Part shown: in pieces, positions 16,739 through 23,616 of the stretch
Numbering within the stretch: the stretch's first letter is position 1
Layout: each line of letters starts with the position of its first letter
Source: Bacteroidales bacterium UBA3824
GTDB lineage: Bacteria; Bacteroidota; Bacteroidia; Bacteroidales; UBA3824
Assembly (NCBI GenBank): GCA_002393195.1
Contig: DGIK01000199.1
Coordinates: forward strand, 1-25,613
Length of the DNA stretch: 25,613 nucleotides
Direction of reading: 5' to 3'
Position numbers and translations under genes: made by a program
The notes under the pieces: generated by a model
Databases searched by the model: none
What the model saw: the letters and a program-made list of their open reading frames with translations, nothing else
What the model was told of the DNA's origin: nothing

Positions 16739-18316
16739 TTATATCACCGCCTCAAAAATTCTTTTCCCATCGTGCTCAATCCATTCGGGCTGTTCTTGTA
16801 CTACCTTGTTTTTTAGGAATGAGAATGTGATGAGGTAGCCTTCGGAGAGGTTGCGCTGTTTGAGGTAGTTGGCTAATTGCGTCTTGCCGTCGGTTTCGTA
16901 TTTGGAGCCGCGCCAGATTTTGAGTTCCACGATGTATTCTTTTTGATTGTAATTGACAATCAAATCCATACGTCCGCCGTTTTTGGTCTGCGGCTCAAAG
17001 TAGCAGAAGCCAGTGCCGTTGATAATCGGCTTGATGAAACACAGAAAAAGCAGCCGTCCGTGGTATTCGAGGAATTGTTGGTCGCGGTCTTTGTAGCGGT
17101 CTGCCATTATCTCCTTGAAGCGTCCGATTACCATCTCCATATTCAGGTCGCCGTTTTGTATGTAATTGTATCCCAAGGTAGATTCTTGGTTGTATTGATA
17201 GTGTTCGCGGTTGTATTCTTCGATAAAAAACGAATGGAACGCCTCGTCAAAAATCAGATTGTGCACGGCTACAAGATTGTTGTTTTCCTTTATGTATGAA
17301 AACATTATCGCCATTTTGATAACTGGGTCAATTGGCGAATACGAAAATTGAACACTGTTGACCGATATGGCGTACATAAATTGGTGCAGTTCCTTGTGGC
17401 GGTGGAGATTCTTGGAAATGTCGTCCAAAAGTGCGAAATCCTTGTCTTTCAAAATCCTTTTGACGGCGTTCAATACATTTTCCTTCGTCCATATCTTGCC
17501 CAAATTCTCGTCAATCTCCTTGCAAACGCGGCTCACAAGGACGGGGTAGCCCGATGTGTATTTGTAAATCTCCTCGGAAATCTCTTTGATGTCAAAACCC
17601 AAATGATAGTCGTTTTCATATTCAACGAGCATCGTGCTGATTTCCTGCGGGTTGAAAGTCATGTCGAGGTCATAATCGGCGGCAACATTCCACGGCGAAT
17701 TGAATTGGTGCTGTTCTTCGGGACGGATTTTTAGTTTCAGATTTTTTACGTCATATACACCGGCAAGTACAACTGACCAAAAAGTTGAATTGTCGCCACG
17801 CTTGTCCCTGTCGATGTACTTTTTGCGCAACATCGAGAGGAAATTGAGGAAAAGTTGGTTGTTGAGGCTTTTGTCCACTTCGTCCACCAAAAGCACGACT
17901 TTTTTCGATGCCGTTTTGCAAAACTCTGTTATTTTGTCTGACAATGTTTTAATGTCAGCGTTGTCGATTTGCTGTGCTTCTGTCCAAAATTTTTCGGCAG
18001 TTTCGTCTTTGGTGAGTTCGTCATCCTGGAACGCCGTCACCATATATCCGCAAAAAGTCCTATAGAATGTCGCCGCGTTAATCCAATCGTCCTCTTCGGT
18101 ATCTTCAAAACTAATAGACACTACCAAGTACCTGTCGTTGAGGTTGTTGTATATCCATTTCAACGACGAGGTCTTGCCAAACTGCCGCGCCCGTGTGATG
18201 GTGAAATAATTGCCGTCGTCGATGAGGCTTTCAAATACCTTCATCTTGGCTGTGGTATCCACCATATAATGTTTCTTTGGGTCGCAAGTAACCGAAGTAT
18301 TGAATTTTTTTGCCAT
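16739..18316 (-). CDS. AAA-ATPase-like / PD-(D/E)xK nuclease-domain protein, copy 2
   Basis: A 525-residue paralogue of the gene 105 bp downstream, with the same order: Walker A variant RARQFGKTSS, Walker B KKVVLLVDEVDK, and C-terminal GRMDLIV...YIVELKIW nuclease motif with Asp, Glu and Lys kept. The N-terminal 40 residues, a central block from NSTFWSVVLAGVYD through YTSGYPVLVS, and the last 130 residues are practically identical to copy 1. The stretches between them (about residues 50-165 and 290-390) are strongly divergent. All catalytic residues are present in both copies, so neither looks decayed. Such alternation suggests gene conversion of the shared domains or diversification of partner- or target-binding surfaces. 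Its terminator-proximal side has only the short spacer containing the copy 1 promoter. Confidence 0.88.
   Translation of the reverse strand: MAKKFNTSVTCDPKKHYMVDTTAKMKVFESLIDDGNYFTITRARQFGKTSSLKWIYNNLNDRYLVVSISFEDTEEDDWINAATFYRTFCGYMVTAFQDDELTKDETAEKFWTEAQQIDNADIKTLSDKITEFCKTASKKVVLLVDEVDKSLNNQLFLNFLSMLRKKYIDRDKRGDNSTFWSVVLAGVYDVKNLKLKIRPEEQHQFNSPWNVAADYDLDMTFNPQEISTMLVEYENDYHLGFDIKEISEEIYKYTSGYPVLVSRVCKEIDENLGKIWTKENVLNAVKRILKDKDFALLDDISKNLHRHKELHQFMYAISVNSVQFSYSPIDPVIKMAIMFSYIKENNNLVAVHNLIFDEAFHSFFIEEYNREHYQYNQESTLGYNYIQNGDLNMEMVIGRFKEIMADRYKDRDQQFLEYHGRLLFLCFIKPIINGTGFCYFEPQTKNGGRMDLIVNYNQKEYIVELKIWRGSKYETDGKTQLANYLKQRNLSEGYLITFSFLKNKVVQEQPEWIEHDGKRIFEAVI
16741..17164 (-). repeat. Near-identical 3' segment of AAA/PD-(D/E)xK copy 2
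   Basis: Partner of 15067-15490; encodes the C-terminal nuclease domain. The high identity in direct orientation makes deletion or exchange by homologous recombination between the two genes plausible. Confidence 0.85.
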
Positions 18317-18341
18317 AGTGATTGCCGATTTTATTCAAGTG

Positions 18342-18349
18342 CAAAGGTA
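18342..18349 (-). promoter_or_regulatory. -7 box of AAA/PD-(D/E)xK copy 2
   Basis: The minus strand reads TACCTTTG 26 bp before the ATG. Twenty bases further upstream is TTTT rather than TTTG, so the -33 element is weak. The leader sequence resembles that of copy 1. Confidence 0.6.
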
Positions 18350-18401
18350 ATTATAATTTTTGGTTCGCTAAAATAAATATAGTTGCCTTCCGAAAAATAA
18401 A

Positions 18402-18448
18402 AATCCGCCGATATTACTTACAGGTCAATCAAGCAATATCGGCGGATT
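18402..18448 (-). terminator. Rho-independent terminator after the MINPP-like phosphatase
   Basis: Perfect 14-bp arms AATCCGCCGATATT (18402-18415) and AATATCGGCGGATT (18435-18448) enclose a 19-base loop. Read on the minus strand the hairpin is followed by a T-rich run (TTTTTATTTTTC), so it ends the phosphatase transcript that stops at 18470. Confidence 0.8.
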
Positions 18449-18469
18449 AATTTTGATGATGATGACTTC

Positions 18470-19756
18470 TTAGAAGTGGATGGTAGCCAATTTGTCTTTC
18501 CAGAGTTTACGGACGTCGCTCCATTTATAATAATATGGTGCGTCGGGGGAGACGGAGGCGATTGGGAGTTTCTTTTCGTTTTCGTTGAGCATAATTTTCA
18601 CGAGGATGTCAGCCGATTTTTTCGACTTGTAGAAAATCATTTGCAGGTTGCCAGCCATCGGGATTATCTGGAAGTCGCACCAATTTTTGTAAAGTTCGGT
18701 GAGGTCTTTTACTTGTGCGGTGCAGCCTTCGAGTTGCATCAGGCAGACGAGGGGGCAGAGGCCGGTGTCGTGTCCAAAACGGAGCGTCGCCGAAGTGCCG
18801 TTGCCCGCGATGGCCTTGTCTGCCTCCTCGATGAAATGGTTGAGGAGGTTGCGTCCCGATATTACGCCGCGAGAATTGGCGTAGGGACAGGGACCGAAGT
18901 TGCTGTACCAATAGAGGTTGGCGGCCTGCCAGGTGTCAAACAGTTCCTCCGTGGTGTAGAAGTCTTTGAAATCAAAATCTAAGTCGTCAACGCCTTGGAG
19001 GTTGAAATTGAAATCGGCTATTTTGCGCATGAACGATACCGCGTTGATGTTTTTCTTGACGTATTCGGCGTCGGAGAAAATGGAACTGATAAACCTGTCG
19101 GGGCTTGTGAGCGACTGTTCAAACTTTGCCTGAGCCTGTTTCCATTCGTCGTTTTTGAGGCATCGGGACACCGAGTCGCGCTCCTCCAAATTGATGTAGG
19201 ACATTATTCGGCGGCTCGTTTCGGTGCGGATTTGCAGGGTGGGGCGCATAGATTTGAGTTGCTGGATAAAGGCGTCCATACTTGCCAATACACGGTGCGA
19301 TGTCGAAGACTTGACCTCGATGAAGGCGTTTTTGCCAAATACTTCCGGGAAACTCTCCACCATTCGCTTGGCAATGCCCTGATGCTGGCGGAATCCGGTC
19401 TGCGTGAGGTCGCCCGCCCGCAGGTATCCGTCGTCGTAGAGGCGGCACATACGGTCGCGGAGTTCCTTGCCGCGAGGGGTGAGTGCGTTTGCGCTGTCGG
19501 CTTTGAGTATAATGTTGCGCATCATCATATACTCGACGCCCGAGTAGTGGTAACGCGAACCGTGCCTCCCGTAGTGGCTGATATAGAACGGTTTGTAGCC
19601 TTTGGGCGCGGGTGTGTGCGCCCGGAAGTCGGTGGAGTATGGCAATTGGTTGCCGCCCATCTTTTCGGGATGGGAGAGCATATACTCCTTGGTGGTCTGT
19701 GCCATAGCCGCTGTGCAGCAGAGTAGGGCGGCTATTATTAGAAGAAATCTTTTCAT
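18470..19756 (-). CDS. Secreted histidine acid phosphatase, MINPP-like
   Basis: A 428-residue exported enzyme with a clear signal peptide (MKRFLLIIAALLCCTAAMAQ, cleavage after residue 20). The catalytic motif of clade-2 histidine phosphatases is at 64-68 (RHGSR, in SHYGRHGSRYHYS), with His65 as the phosphorylated nucleophile. The second motif is FGHDTGL with His329-Asp330, the proton-donor position, in the HD form typical of histidine acid phosphatases and phytases rather than the HAE form described for animal MINPP. The length and the opening KMGGNQLPYSTDF resemble Bacteroides MINPP-like inositol-phosphate phosphatases, so inositol phosphates are the best substrate guess, but the sequence alone does not prove it. 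Single gene with its own promoter and terminator, divergent from the PKD protein genes. Confidence 0.88.
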   Translation of the reverse strand: MKRFLLIIAALLCCTAAMAQTTKEYMLSHPEKMGGNQLPYSTDFRAHTPAPKGYKPFYISHYGRHGSRYHYSGVEYMMMRNIILKADSANALTPRGKELRDRMCRLYDDGYLRAGDLTQTGFRQHQGIAKRMVESFPEVFGKNAFIEVKSSTSHRVLASMDAFIQQLKSMRPTLQIRTETSRRIMSYINLEERDSVSRCLKNDEWKQAQAKFEQSLTSPDRFISSIFSDAEYVKKNINAVSFMRKIADFNFNLQGVDDLDFDFKDFYTTEELFDTWQAANLYWYSNFGPCPYANSRGVISGRNLLNHFIEEADKAIAGNGTSATLRFGHDTGLCPLVCLMQLEGCTAQVKDLTELYKNWCDFQIIPMAGNLQMIFYKSKKSADILVKIMLNENEKKLPIASVSPDAPYYYKWSDVRKLWKDKLATIHF

Positions 19757-19790
19757 AATGTGTGGTAAGTAGTGAAAAAAACATTCGGCG

Positions 19791-19822
19791 TAAAGTTACT
19801 AATAATTTGGCGGATTTGCAAA
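19791..19822 (-). promoter_or_regulatory. Promoter of the MINPP-like phosphatase
   Basis: On the minus strand TTTG (19822-19819) is followed by 20 bp and TAACTTTA (19798-19791), one base off the -7 consensus. The predicted start site leaves a leader of about 30 bases before the ATG at 19756. It interleaves with the plus-strand promoter. Confidence 0.68.
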
Positions 19823-19837
19823 AAAAGATTAACTTTG
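19806..19837 (+). promoter_or_regulatory. Promoter of the first PKD-domain protein
   Basis: TTTG (19806-19809), 20 bp, then TAACTTTG (19830-19837) match the Bacteroidota pattern fully. Transcription should start near 19843, about 26 bases before the ATG at 19869. No second promoter of this quality precedes the downstream copy. Confidence 0.8.
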
Positions 19838-19868
19838 CACTCATAAAAACAACTAAATTAATTTAGAC

Positions 19869-20026
19869 ATGAAAACATTAATATCATTATTAGCTTTGAT
19901 GCTGGCGACTACTCTTTTTGCCACGGCGCAGAAGGAGGACAATGTTTGGATTTTTGCCGGCAACCGCATCGACTTCACAACCGAGCCGCCCACGGTAACT
20001 CCTGTGGGCATCGATTATGTGACGGA
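19869..20026 (+). repeat. 5' duplicated segment shared by the two PKD genes, copy 1
   Basis: Identical to 21266-21423 except for one base (A at 19892, T at 21289, giving Leu or Phe at residue 8). Beyond its end the two genes quickly diverge. A second identical block of 50 bp occurs near the 3' end (20967-21016 and 22367-22416), just before the PKD domain. Confidence 0.93.
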
Positions 20027-21242
20027 ATTAAACATCACTTCCGTTGCCGACCGTGATGGACGCCTTGCCTATTGGCTCAATGGCACGAGCCTGTACAACA
20101 GCCACGACGAGTTGATATTCTCGATACCGGCGGCGCAAAACGATTATTATTTCTATGGATTGTCCATTGTACCCTTTCCGGGCAGAGACAATGTGTATAT
20201 CTTTGTGTATCCCGACGAAAAAAGCGATGCAATGGTGGCAAGCATTGTGGACGGGTCGCAGGATTTGTTGCACCCTCAGATTACGGAGCATTATGCAGAA
20301 TTTCCTCATTATTGGGGGTACGGCGACCAATTCCCCGATGGAACGCCGTTTTTCTTCCAAAAATATGGCAGCCGCGATTTTTGGCTGTTGTACTCTTGGT
20401 TTGGCAAAATCAAGGTGTATGAATTGACGGAAGACGGATTCCAATACACTGGCAAGGTTTACGAAATCCCTAAGTTTGATAGCAATATGACGTTGCTCGA
20501 CGGTTGCGATATGACTCCCGACCGTTCCAAAATCCTTGCCACAGCATCATTGTACGGTGGAGATATGGTTTTTATAGATCTTGATACCAAGACCGGCGAA
20601 ATCAAAAGTATGAACAAACTCGAAATCTATTCTATAGATGCGTATGCTTTCTCGTCGGGCAACAAATATCTGTATTATTCGAATGATGGTTTTATGTATA
20701 GAATCCCGGTGGAAGCACTCGCCGTAATCTCCACTGATGACGAATTTGTTAGCAACAGCGAATTGGTTGGTTATATTGGTGGTGCAAGCGATATAAAATT
20801 TCTCACGTCTGGCGGGGTATATTATATGCCTTCGCATGGCAGCGGCTATATCGGCGTGGTCAGGGACTGCGATTCTGACCATCCCACGCTCGACAATCAG
20901 GCAGTCCTTTTGGCGCGAAACCCAAAAGATCACAAGTCGTCTTGGTATTTGGCGTTCCCAAAGACCTATTGCTATCCGTATGGCTTCACGGCATCGGAGC
21001 AGTGTGGCGGCGAGGTGCATTTTGCATATACTGACGATAAAGACTACGCATCGCTCTTATGGGATTTTGGCGACGGCAATACATCCACAGACCCCGCGCC
21101 AATCCATTCATATGCCGCCAACGGCGAATACACCGTCTCCCTCACCGTCAATTATAACACCGCCGACCGACCCGCCCGCGTCGTTACCCAAGACGTGTTT
21201 GTAAACAATAATATGAAAAGATTGGTAATTGTACGTGAATAG
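19869..21242 (+). CDS. Secreted PKD-domain protein, copy 1
   Basis: The 457-residue protein starts with a signal peptide (MKTLISLLALMLATTLFATA, cut before QKEDN). The central part, about residues 24-365, is rich in aromatic residues and short beta strands (VWIFAGNRIDF, FYGLSIVPFPGRDNVYIFVYPDEK, RSKILATASLYGG, FSSGNKYLYYS) with the feel of a beta-propeller, though I cannot define blades. A PKD/Ig-like domain follows at about 372-447, marked by LLWDFGDGNTSTDPAPIHSY and GEYTVSLTV. There is no recognisable T9SS C-terminal sorting domain. Export to periplasm or outer surface is expected; function and ligand are unknown. The next gene is a diverged duplicate 23 bp downstream. Confidence 0.82.
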   Translation: MKTLISLLALMLATTLFATAQKEDNVWIFAGNRIDFTTEPPTVTPVGIDYVTELNITSVADRDGRLAYWLNGTSLYNSHDELIFSIPAAQNDYYFYGLSIVPFPGRDNVYIFVYPDEKSDAMVASIVDGSQDLLHPQITEHYAEFPHYWGYGDQFPDGTPFFFQKYGSRDFWLLYSWFGKIKVYELTEDGFQYTGKVYEIPKFDSNMTLLDGCDMTPDRSKILATASLYGGDMVFIDLDTKTGEIKSMNKLEIYSIDAYAFSSGNKYLYYSNDGFMYRIPVEALAVISTDDEFVSNSELVGYIGGASDIKFLTSGGVYYMPSHGSGYIGVVRDCDSDHPTLDNQAVLLARNPKDHKSSWYLAFPKTYCYPYGFTASEQCGGEVHFAYTDDKDYASLLWDFGDGNTSTDPAPIHSYAANGEYTVSLTVNYNTADRPARVVTQDVFVNNNMKRLVIVRE

Positions 21243-21265
21243 GTACGCCAAAAATTTATTCAGCC

Positions 21266-21423
21266 ATGAAAACATTAATATCATTATTTGCTTTGATGCT
21301 GGCGACTACTCTTTTTGCCACGGCGCAGAAGGAGGACAATGTTTGGATTTTTGCCGGCAACCGCATCGACTTCACAACCGAGCCGCCCACGGTAACTCCT
21401 GTGGGCATCGATTATGTGACGGA
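21266..21423 (+). repeat. 5' duplicated segment shared by the two PKD genes, copy 2
   Basis: Partner of 19869-20026 at an offset of 1397 bp, with a single mismatch in 158 bp. It covers the signal peptide and the first 33 or so residues of the mature protein. Confidence 0.93.
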
Positions 21424-22642
21424 GGACAACATCACATCAGTGTCTGACAGGAACGGCAACCTTGTCTATTGGCTCAATGGTACGAGCCTCTACAACAGCC
21501 ACGACGAGGTGGTGTATTCGTTGCCGGTGGAGAAAGGCGGATTTTATTTCTATGGGCTGTCCATAGTGCCATTCCCTGGCAGGGACAATGTGTATCTCTT
21601 TGTGTATCCCGACGAAAAGCGCAGTAGCATGGTGGTCTCAATAGCCGACGGCAGCGAGGACTTGTTGCATCCCAAGATTACAGAGTATTATGCGGAGTTT
21701 CCGTTTTATTACGCTCGGAAGTCTAATTATACTCCTGATGGCGTGCCGCTGTTTTTCCAAAAATATGGTAGCAGGGATTTTTGGCTGTTGTATTCCTGGT
21801 TCAACGAAATCAAGGTCTATGCGTTGACGAAGGACGGTTTTTCATACACTGGCAAAAAATATAAGGTGCCGAAGGTGCATGACTACTCGTATGACATTGA
21901 CGGCTGCGAGATGACGCCTGACCGCTCCAAAATACTCGCCACCACATCAAGTTGGACCACGTTTTTTTTCATTGACCTCGATACCAAGACTGGCGAAATC
22001 AAACTTATCAATCCAATTGAAATTCATTCTATGGAGGCGTTTGCCTTTTCGTCGGGCAACAAGTATATGTATCATTTGAGAGGTAGGTCGCTGTCTCGAA
22101 TCCCCGTGGAGGCACTTGGCGTAATATCAACGGATGAAGAATTCAGAGCCAACAGCGAGTATGTGGGCGACCTTGGGTGCAATATAGGCGACATCAAGTT
22201 TTTGACATCTGGAGGTATGTATTTCCTCAATGAGGACGACGGCGAGTATATCGGCAGGGTCAAGGATTGCGATTCGGAACATCCTGTCATAGAAAATAAG
22301 TGGCTGAGGCTCGCTAAGAATGCCAATGAACACAAGGCTTCGTATGTCCTTGCCTTGCCTAAGACATATTGCTATCCGTATGGCTTCACGGCATCGGAGC
22401 AGTGTGGCGGCGAGGTTCATTTTGCATATTCCGATGATAATGACTACGCATCGCTCCTATGGAATTTTGGCGACGGCAATACATCCACAGACCCCGCGCC
22501 TGTCCATTCATATACCGCCAATGGCAAATACACCGTCTCCATTACCATCAATTACAACTCCACCAACCGACCCACCCGCGTCGTCACCCAAGACGTTTTC
22601 GTAAACAACATAACGAAAAAATTGGTGATTGTACGTGAATAA
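21266..22642 (+). CDS. Secreted PKD-domain protein, copy 2
   Basis: A 458-residue paralogue of the preceding gene with the same signal peptide (one Leu-to-Phe change), the same aromatic-rich central region and the same PKD domain (LLWNFGDGNTSTDPAPVHSY, then GKYTVSITINYN). The first 53 residues are nearly identical to copy 1, while the middle differs at many positions, for example VVYSLPVEKGGFYFYG against LIFSIPAAQNDYYFYG. Both copies are intact with no frameshift. The start ATG lies 23 bp after the copy 1 stop without a strong promoter, so the pair is likely one transcript, ended by the terminator at 22685-22720. Function unknown; divergent central surfaces on a common scaffold suggest different ligands. 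Confidence 0.82.
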   Translation: MKTLISLFALMLATTLFATAQKEDNVWIFAGNRIDFTTEPPTVTPVGIDYVTEDNITSVSDRNGNLVYWLNGTSLYNSHDEVVYSLPVEKGGFYFYGLSIVPFPGRDNVYLFVYPDEKRSSMVVSIADGSEDLLHPKITEYYAEFPFYYARKSNYTPDGVPLFFQKYGSRDFWLLYSWFNEIKVYALTKDGFSYTGKKYKVPKVHDYSYDIDGCEMTPDRSKILATTSSWTTFFFIDLDTKTGEIKLINPIEIHSMEAFAFSSGNKYMYHLRGRSLSRIPVEALGVISTDEEFRANSEYVGDLGCNIGDIKFLTSGGMYFLNEDDGEYIGRVKDCDSEHPVIENKWLRLAKNANEHKASYVLALPKTYCYPYGFTASEQCGGEVHFAYSDDNDYASLLWNFGDGNTSTDPAPVHSYTANGKYTVSITINYNSTNRPTRVVTQDVFVNNITKKLVIVRE

Positions 22643-22653
22643 AATTGTATGGC

Positions 22654-22682
22654 GTAGGGCTGAGGCAATGCCTCAGCCCTAC
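22654..22682. repeat. 29-bp perfect palindrome (REP-like)
   Basis: GTAGGGCTGAGGCA and its exact reverse complement TGCCTCAGCCCTAC flank a single central A. It lies in the spacer between the PKD genes and the convergent trxA, two bases before a second hairpin. It is GC-rich in an AT-rich spacer and not followed by a real T-run, so it resembles a dispersed palindromic repeat or an extra transcription stop rather than a standard terminator. Confidence 0.7.
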
Positions 22683-22684
22683 AA

Positions 22685-22720
22685 AAAAATCCGCAGATTT
22701 GTTATCGTCTGCGGATTTTT
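22685..22720. terminator. Bidirectional terminator between PKD gene 2 and trxA
   Basis: Arms AAAAATCCGCAGA (22685-22697) and TCTGCGGATTTTT (22708-22720) pair perfectly around a 10-base loop. A T-run follows on the plus strand and, through the A-run at 22683-22689, on the minus strand too. It is placed between two convergent genes and can stop both. Confidence 0.85.
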
Positions 22721-22758
22721 TATTGTTCGTTGTTTTTTGAAAATCCCACAAGGAATAA

Positions 22759-23076
22759 TTACATCAGGGCGTCGATTTTTGCCTTGAAATCTGATTCCTT
22801 GATGGTGCCGACGTGCTTGTCGGCGACCTGTCCGTCTTTAAAAAACAAGAAGAACGGGATGTTTCTGACGCCGTATTGTGCGCCGATTTCTGGGAAGTCG
22901 TCCACATTGATTTTGGCAATCAGGGCTTTGCCTTCGTATTCGTCGCTTATTTTTTCAACGATGGGGAGCATACTGCGGCACGGACCGCACCACTCTGCCC
23001 AAAAGTCGATGACGGCAACCTTTGCGCCGCCCACGGCTTTGGAGAAACTCTCGTCGGTAAGATGTATCGCCGGCAT
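22759..23076 (-). CDS. trxA: Thioredoxin
   Basis: A 105-residue thioredoxin, the standard length, with no signal peptide and therefore a cytosolic disulfide reductase. The active site FWAEWCGPCRSM has Cys30 and Cys33, and the cis-proline loop is RNIPFFLFF, where the more common residue after Pro is Thr. The C-terminal helix (ESDFKAKIDALM) is complete. It lies 53 bp downstream of the YbjN-like gene with no promoter box in between, so the two are probably co-transcribed. The terminator at 22685-22720 ends the transcript. The start at 23076 gives the normal N-terminal strand. Confidence 0.95.
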   Translation of the reverse strand: MPAIHLTDESFSKAVGGAKVAVIDFWAEWCGPCRSMLPIVEKISDEYEGKALIAKINVDDFPEIGAQYGVRNIPFFLFFKDGQVADKHVGTIKESDFKAKIDALM

Positions 23077-23129
23077 GATTTCAGTTTTTAGGGGTTAGTG
23101 AATAGATGTTGATGAATGATGAATATTGC

Positions 23130-23519
23130 TTACTTTGCAAACTCCACGAGTTTTGCGCCGTATTCGCTCAGGAGCACTGTGAGCGAATTGAGCGAGCCTT
23201 CGAGTTCGTTGAGGTCGAGGTTTTCGAGTTCGAGGGTGTCGCGGAAGATTACGCGGTTGTTGTCGTCGATAGCGAATGCGCCGTGTACGATCTCTCGGTT
23301 TTTCTTCAAGAGTGCTTCGAGAATGTCGGCTGTTGCCACTTTGAGTTCAAACATCGGCTGTTCGAGCACGAGAATCGGGTCTGCGCATACGAGCACCATA
23401 TTTTTGATGCCCTCGGTCTCCTTGCTGATTACGAAAATCCCGTTCTCAGCGTCCTCCTTGACGATGGAGTATTCAAGGTCGAGAAGGTAGTTCTTTACTT
23501 TGTCGAAATTGTTTTCCAT
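23130..23519 (-). CDS. YbjN-like (type III chaperone fold) small protein
   Basis: A 129-residue acidic, soluble protein. The pattern of a first helix (FDKVKNYLLDLEYSI), strands GIFVISKE and KNMVLVCADPILVLEQ, a helix with ATADILEALLKKNREIVHGAF, a strand containing NRVIFRDTLELENL, and a final long helix (LNELEGSLNSLTVLLSEYGAKL) resembles YbjN and the CesT/SycE type III secretion chaperone fold. Bacteroidota carry such proteins without type III secretion; their role is unknown. The resemblance is judged by layout, not by a signature motif. It is the first gene of an operon with trxA and has its own promoter. Confidence 0.65.
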   Translation of the reverse strand: MENNFDKVKNYLLDLEYSIVKEDAENGIFVISKETEGIKNMVLVCADPILVLEQPMFELKVATADILEALLKKNREIVHGAFAIDDNNRVIFRDTLELENLDLNELEGSLNSLTVLLSEYGAKLVEFAK

Positions 23520-23546
23520 AGTAATATTGTATTAGATGTATTCTTA

Positions 23547-23571
23547 TTTTTGTCCACCCCAAAGGTAAAAA
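23547..23571 (-). repeat. 25-bp promoter repeat, copy 1
   Basis: This 25-bp stretch, centred on CCACCCCAAAGGTA, is identical to 24591-24615. It includes the -7 box, the predicted start site and the first transcribed bases of the YbjN-like operon. Confidence 0.9.
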
Positions 23572-23592
23572 AAGATTTTTGATTATTGCAAA
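23560..23592 (-). promoter_or_regulatory. Promoter of the YbjN-like / trxA operon
   Basis: On the minus strand TTTG (23592-23589) is followed by 21 bp and TACCTTTG (23567-23560). The start of transcription would be near 23554, about 35 bases before the ATG at 23519. An A/T-only palindrome (23590-23610) lies at and upstream of the -33 box and may act as an UP-like element. Confidence 0.75.
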
Positions 23593-23616
23593 TTTTTTTC
23601 AAAAAAATTTTTTTCA

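Noticed and set aside
8884..18316. Integrase, transposase, tRNA or CRISPR array bounding the island
   Set aside because: I looked for recombinase-like frames, tRNA-like cloverleaf segments and regularly spaced repeats and found none; island status rests on content and composition only.
21236..22642. T9SS C-terminal sorting domain in the PKD proteins
   Set aside because: The C-terminus directly after the PKD domain (MKRLVIVRE or TKKLVIVRE) is too short and lacks the conserved strands of a sorting domain.
23590..23610. A/T-only palindrome as a terminator for the unknown two-gene operon
   Set aside because: It has no GC pairs and lies across the -33 box of the next promoter; a stable terminator hairpin is unlikely.
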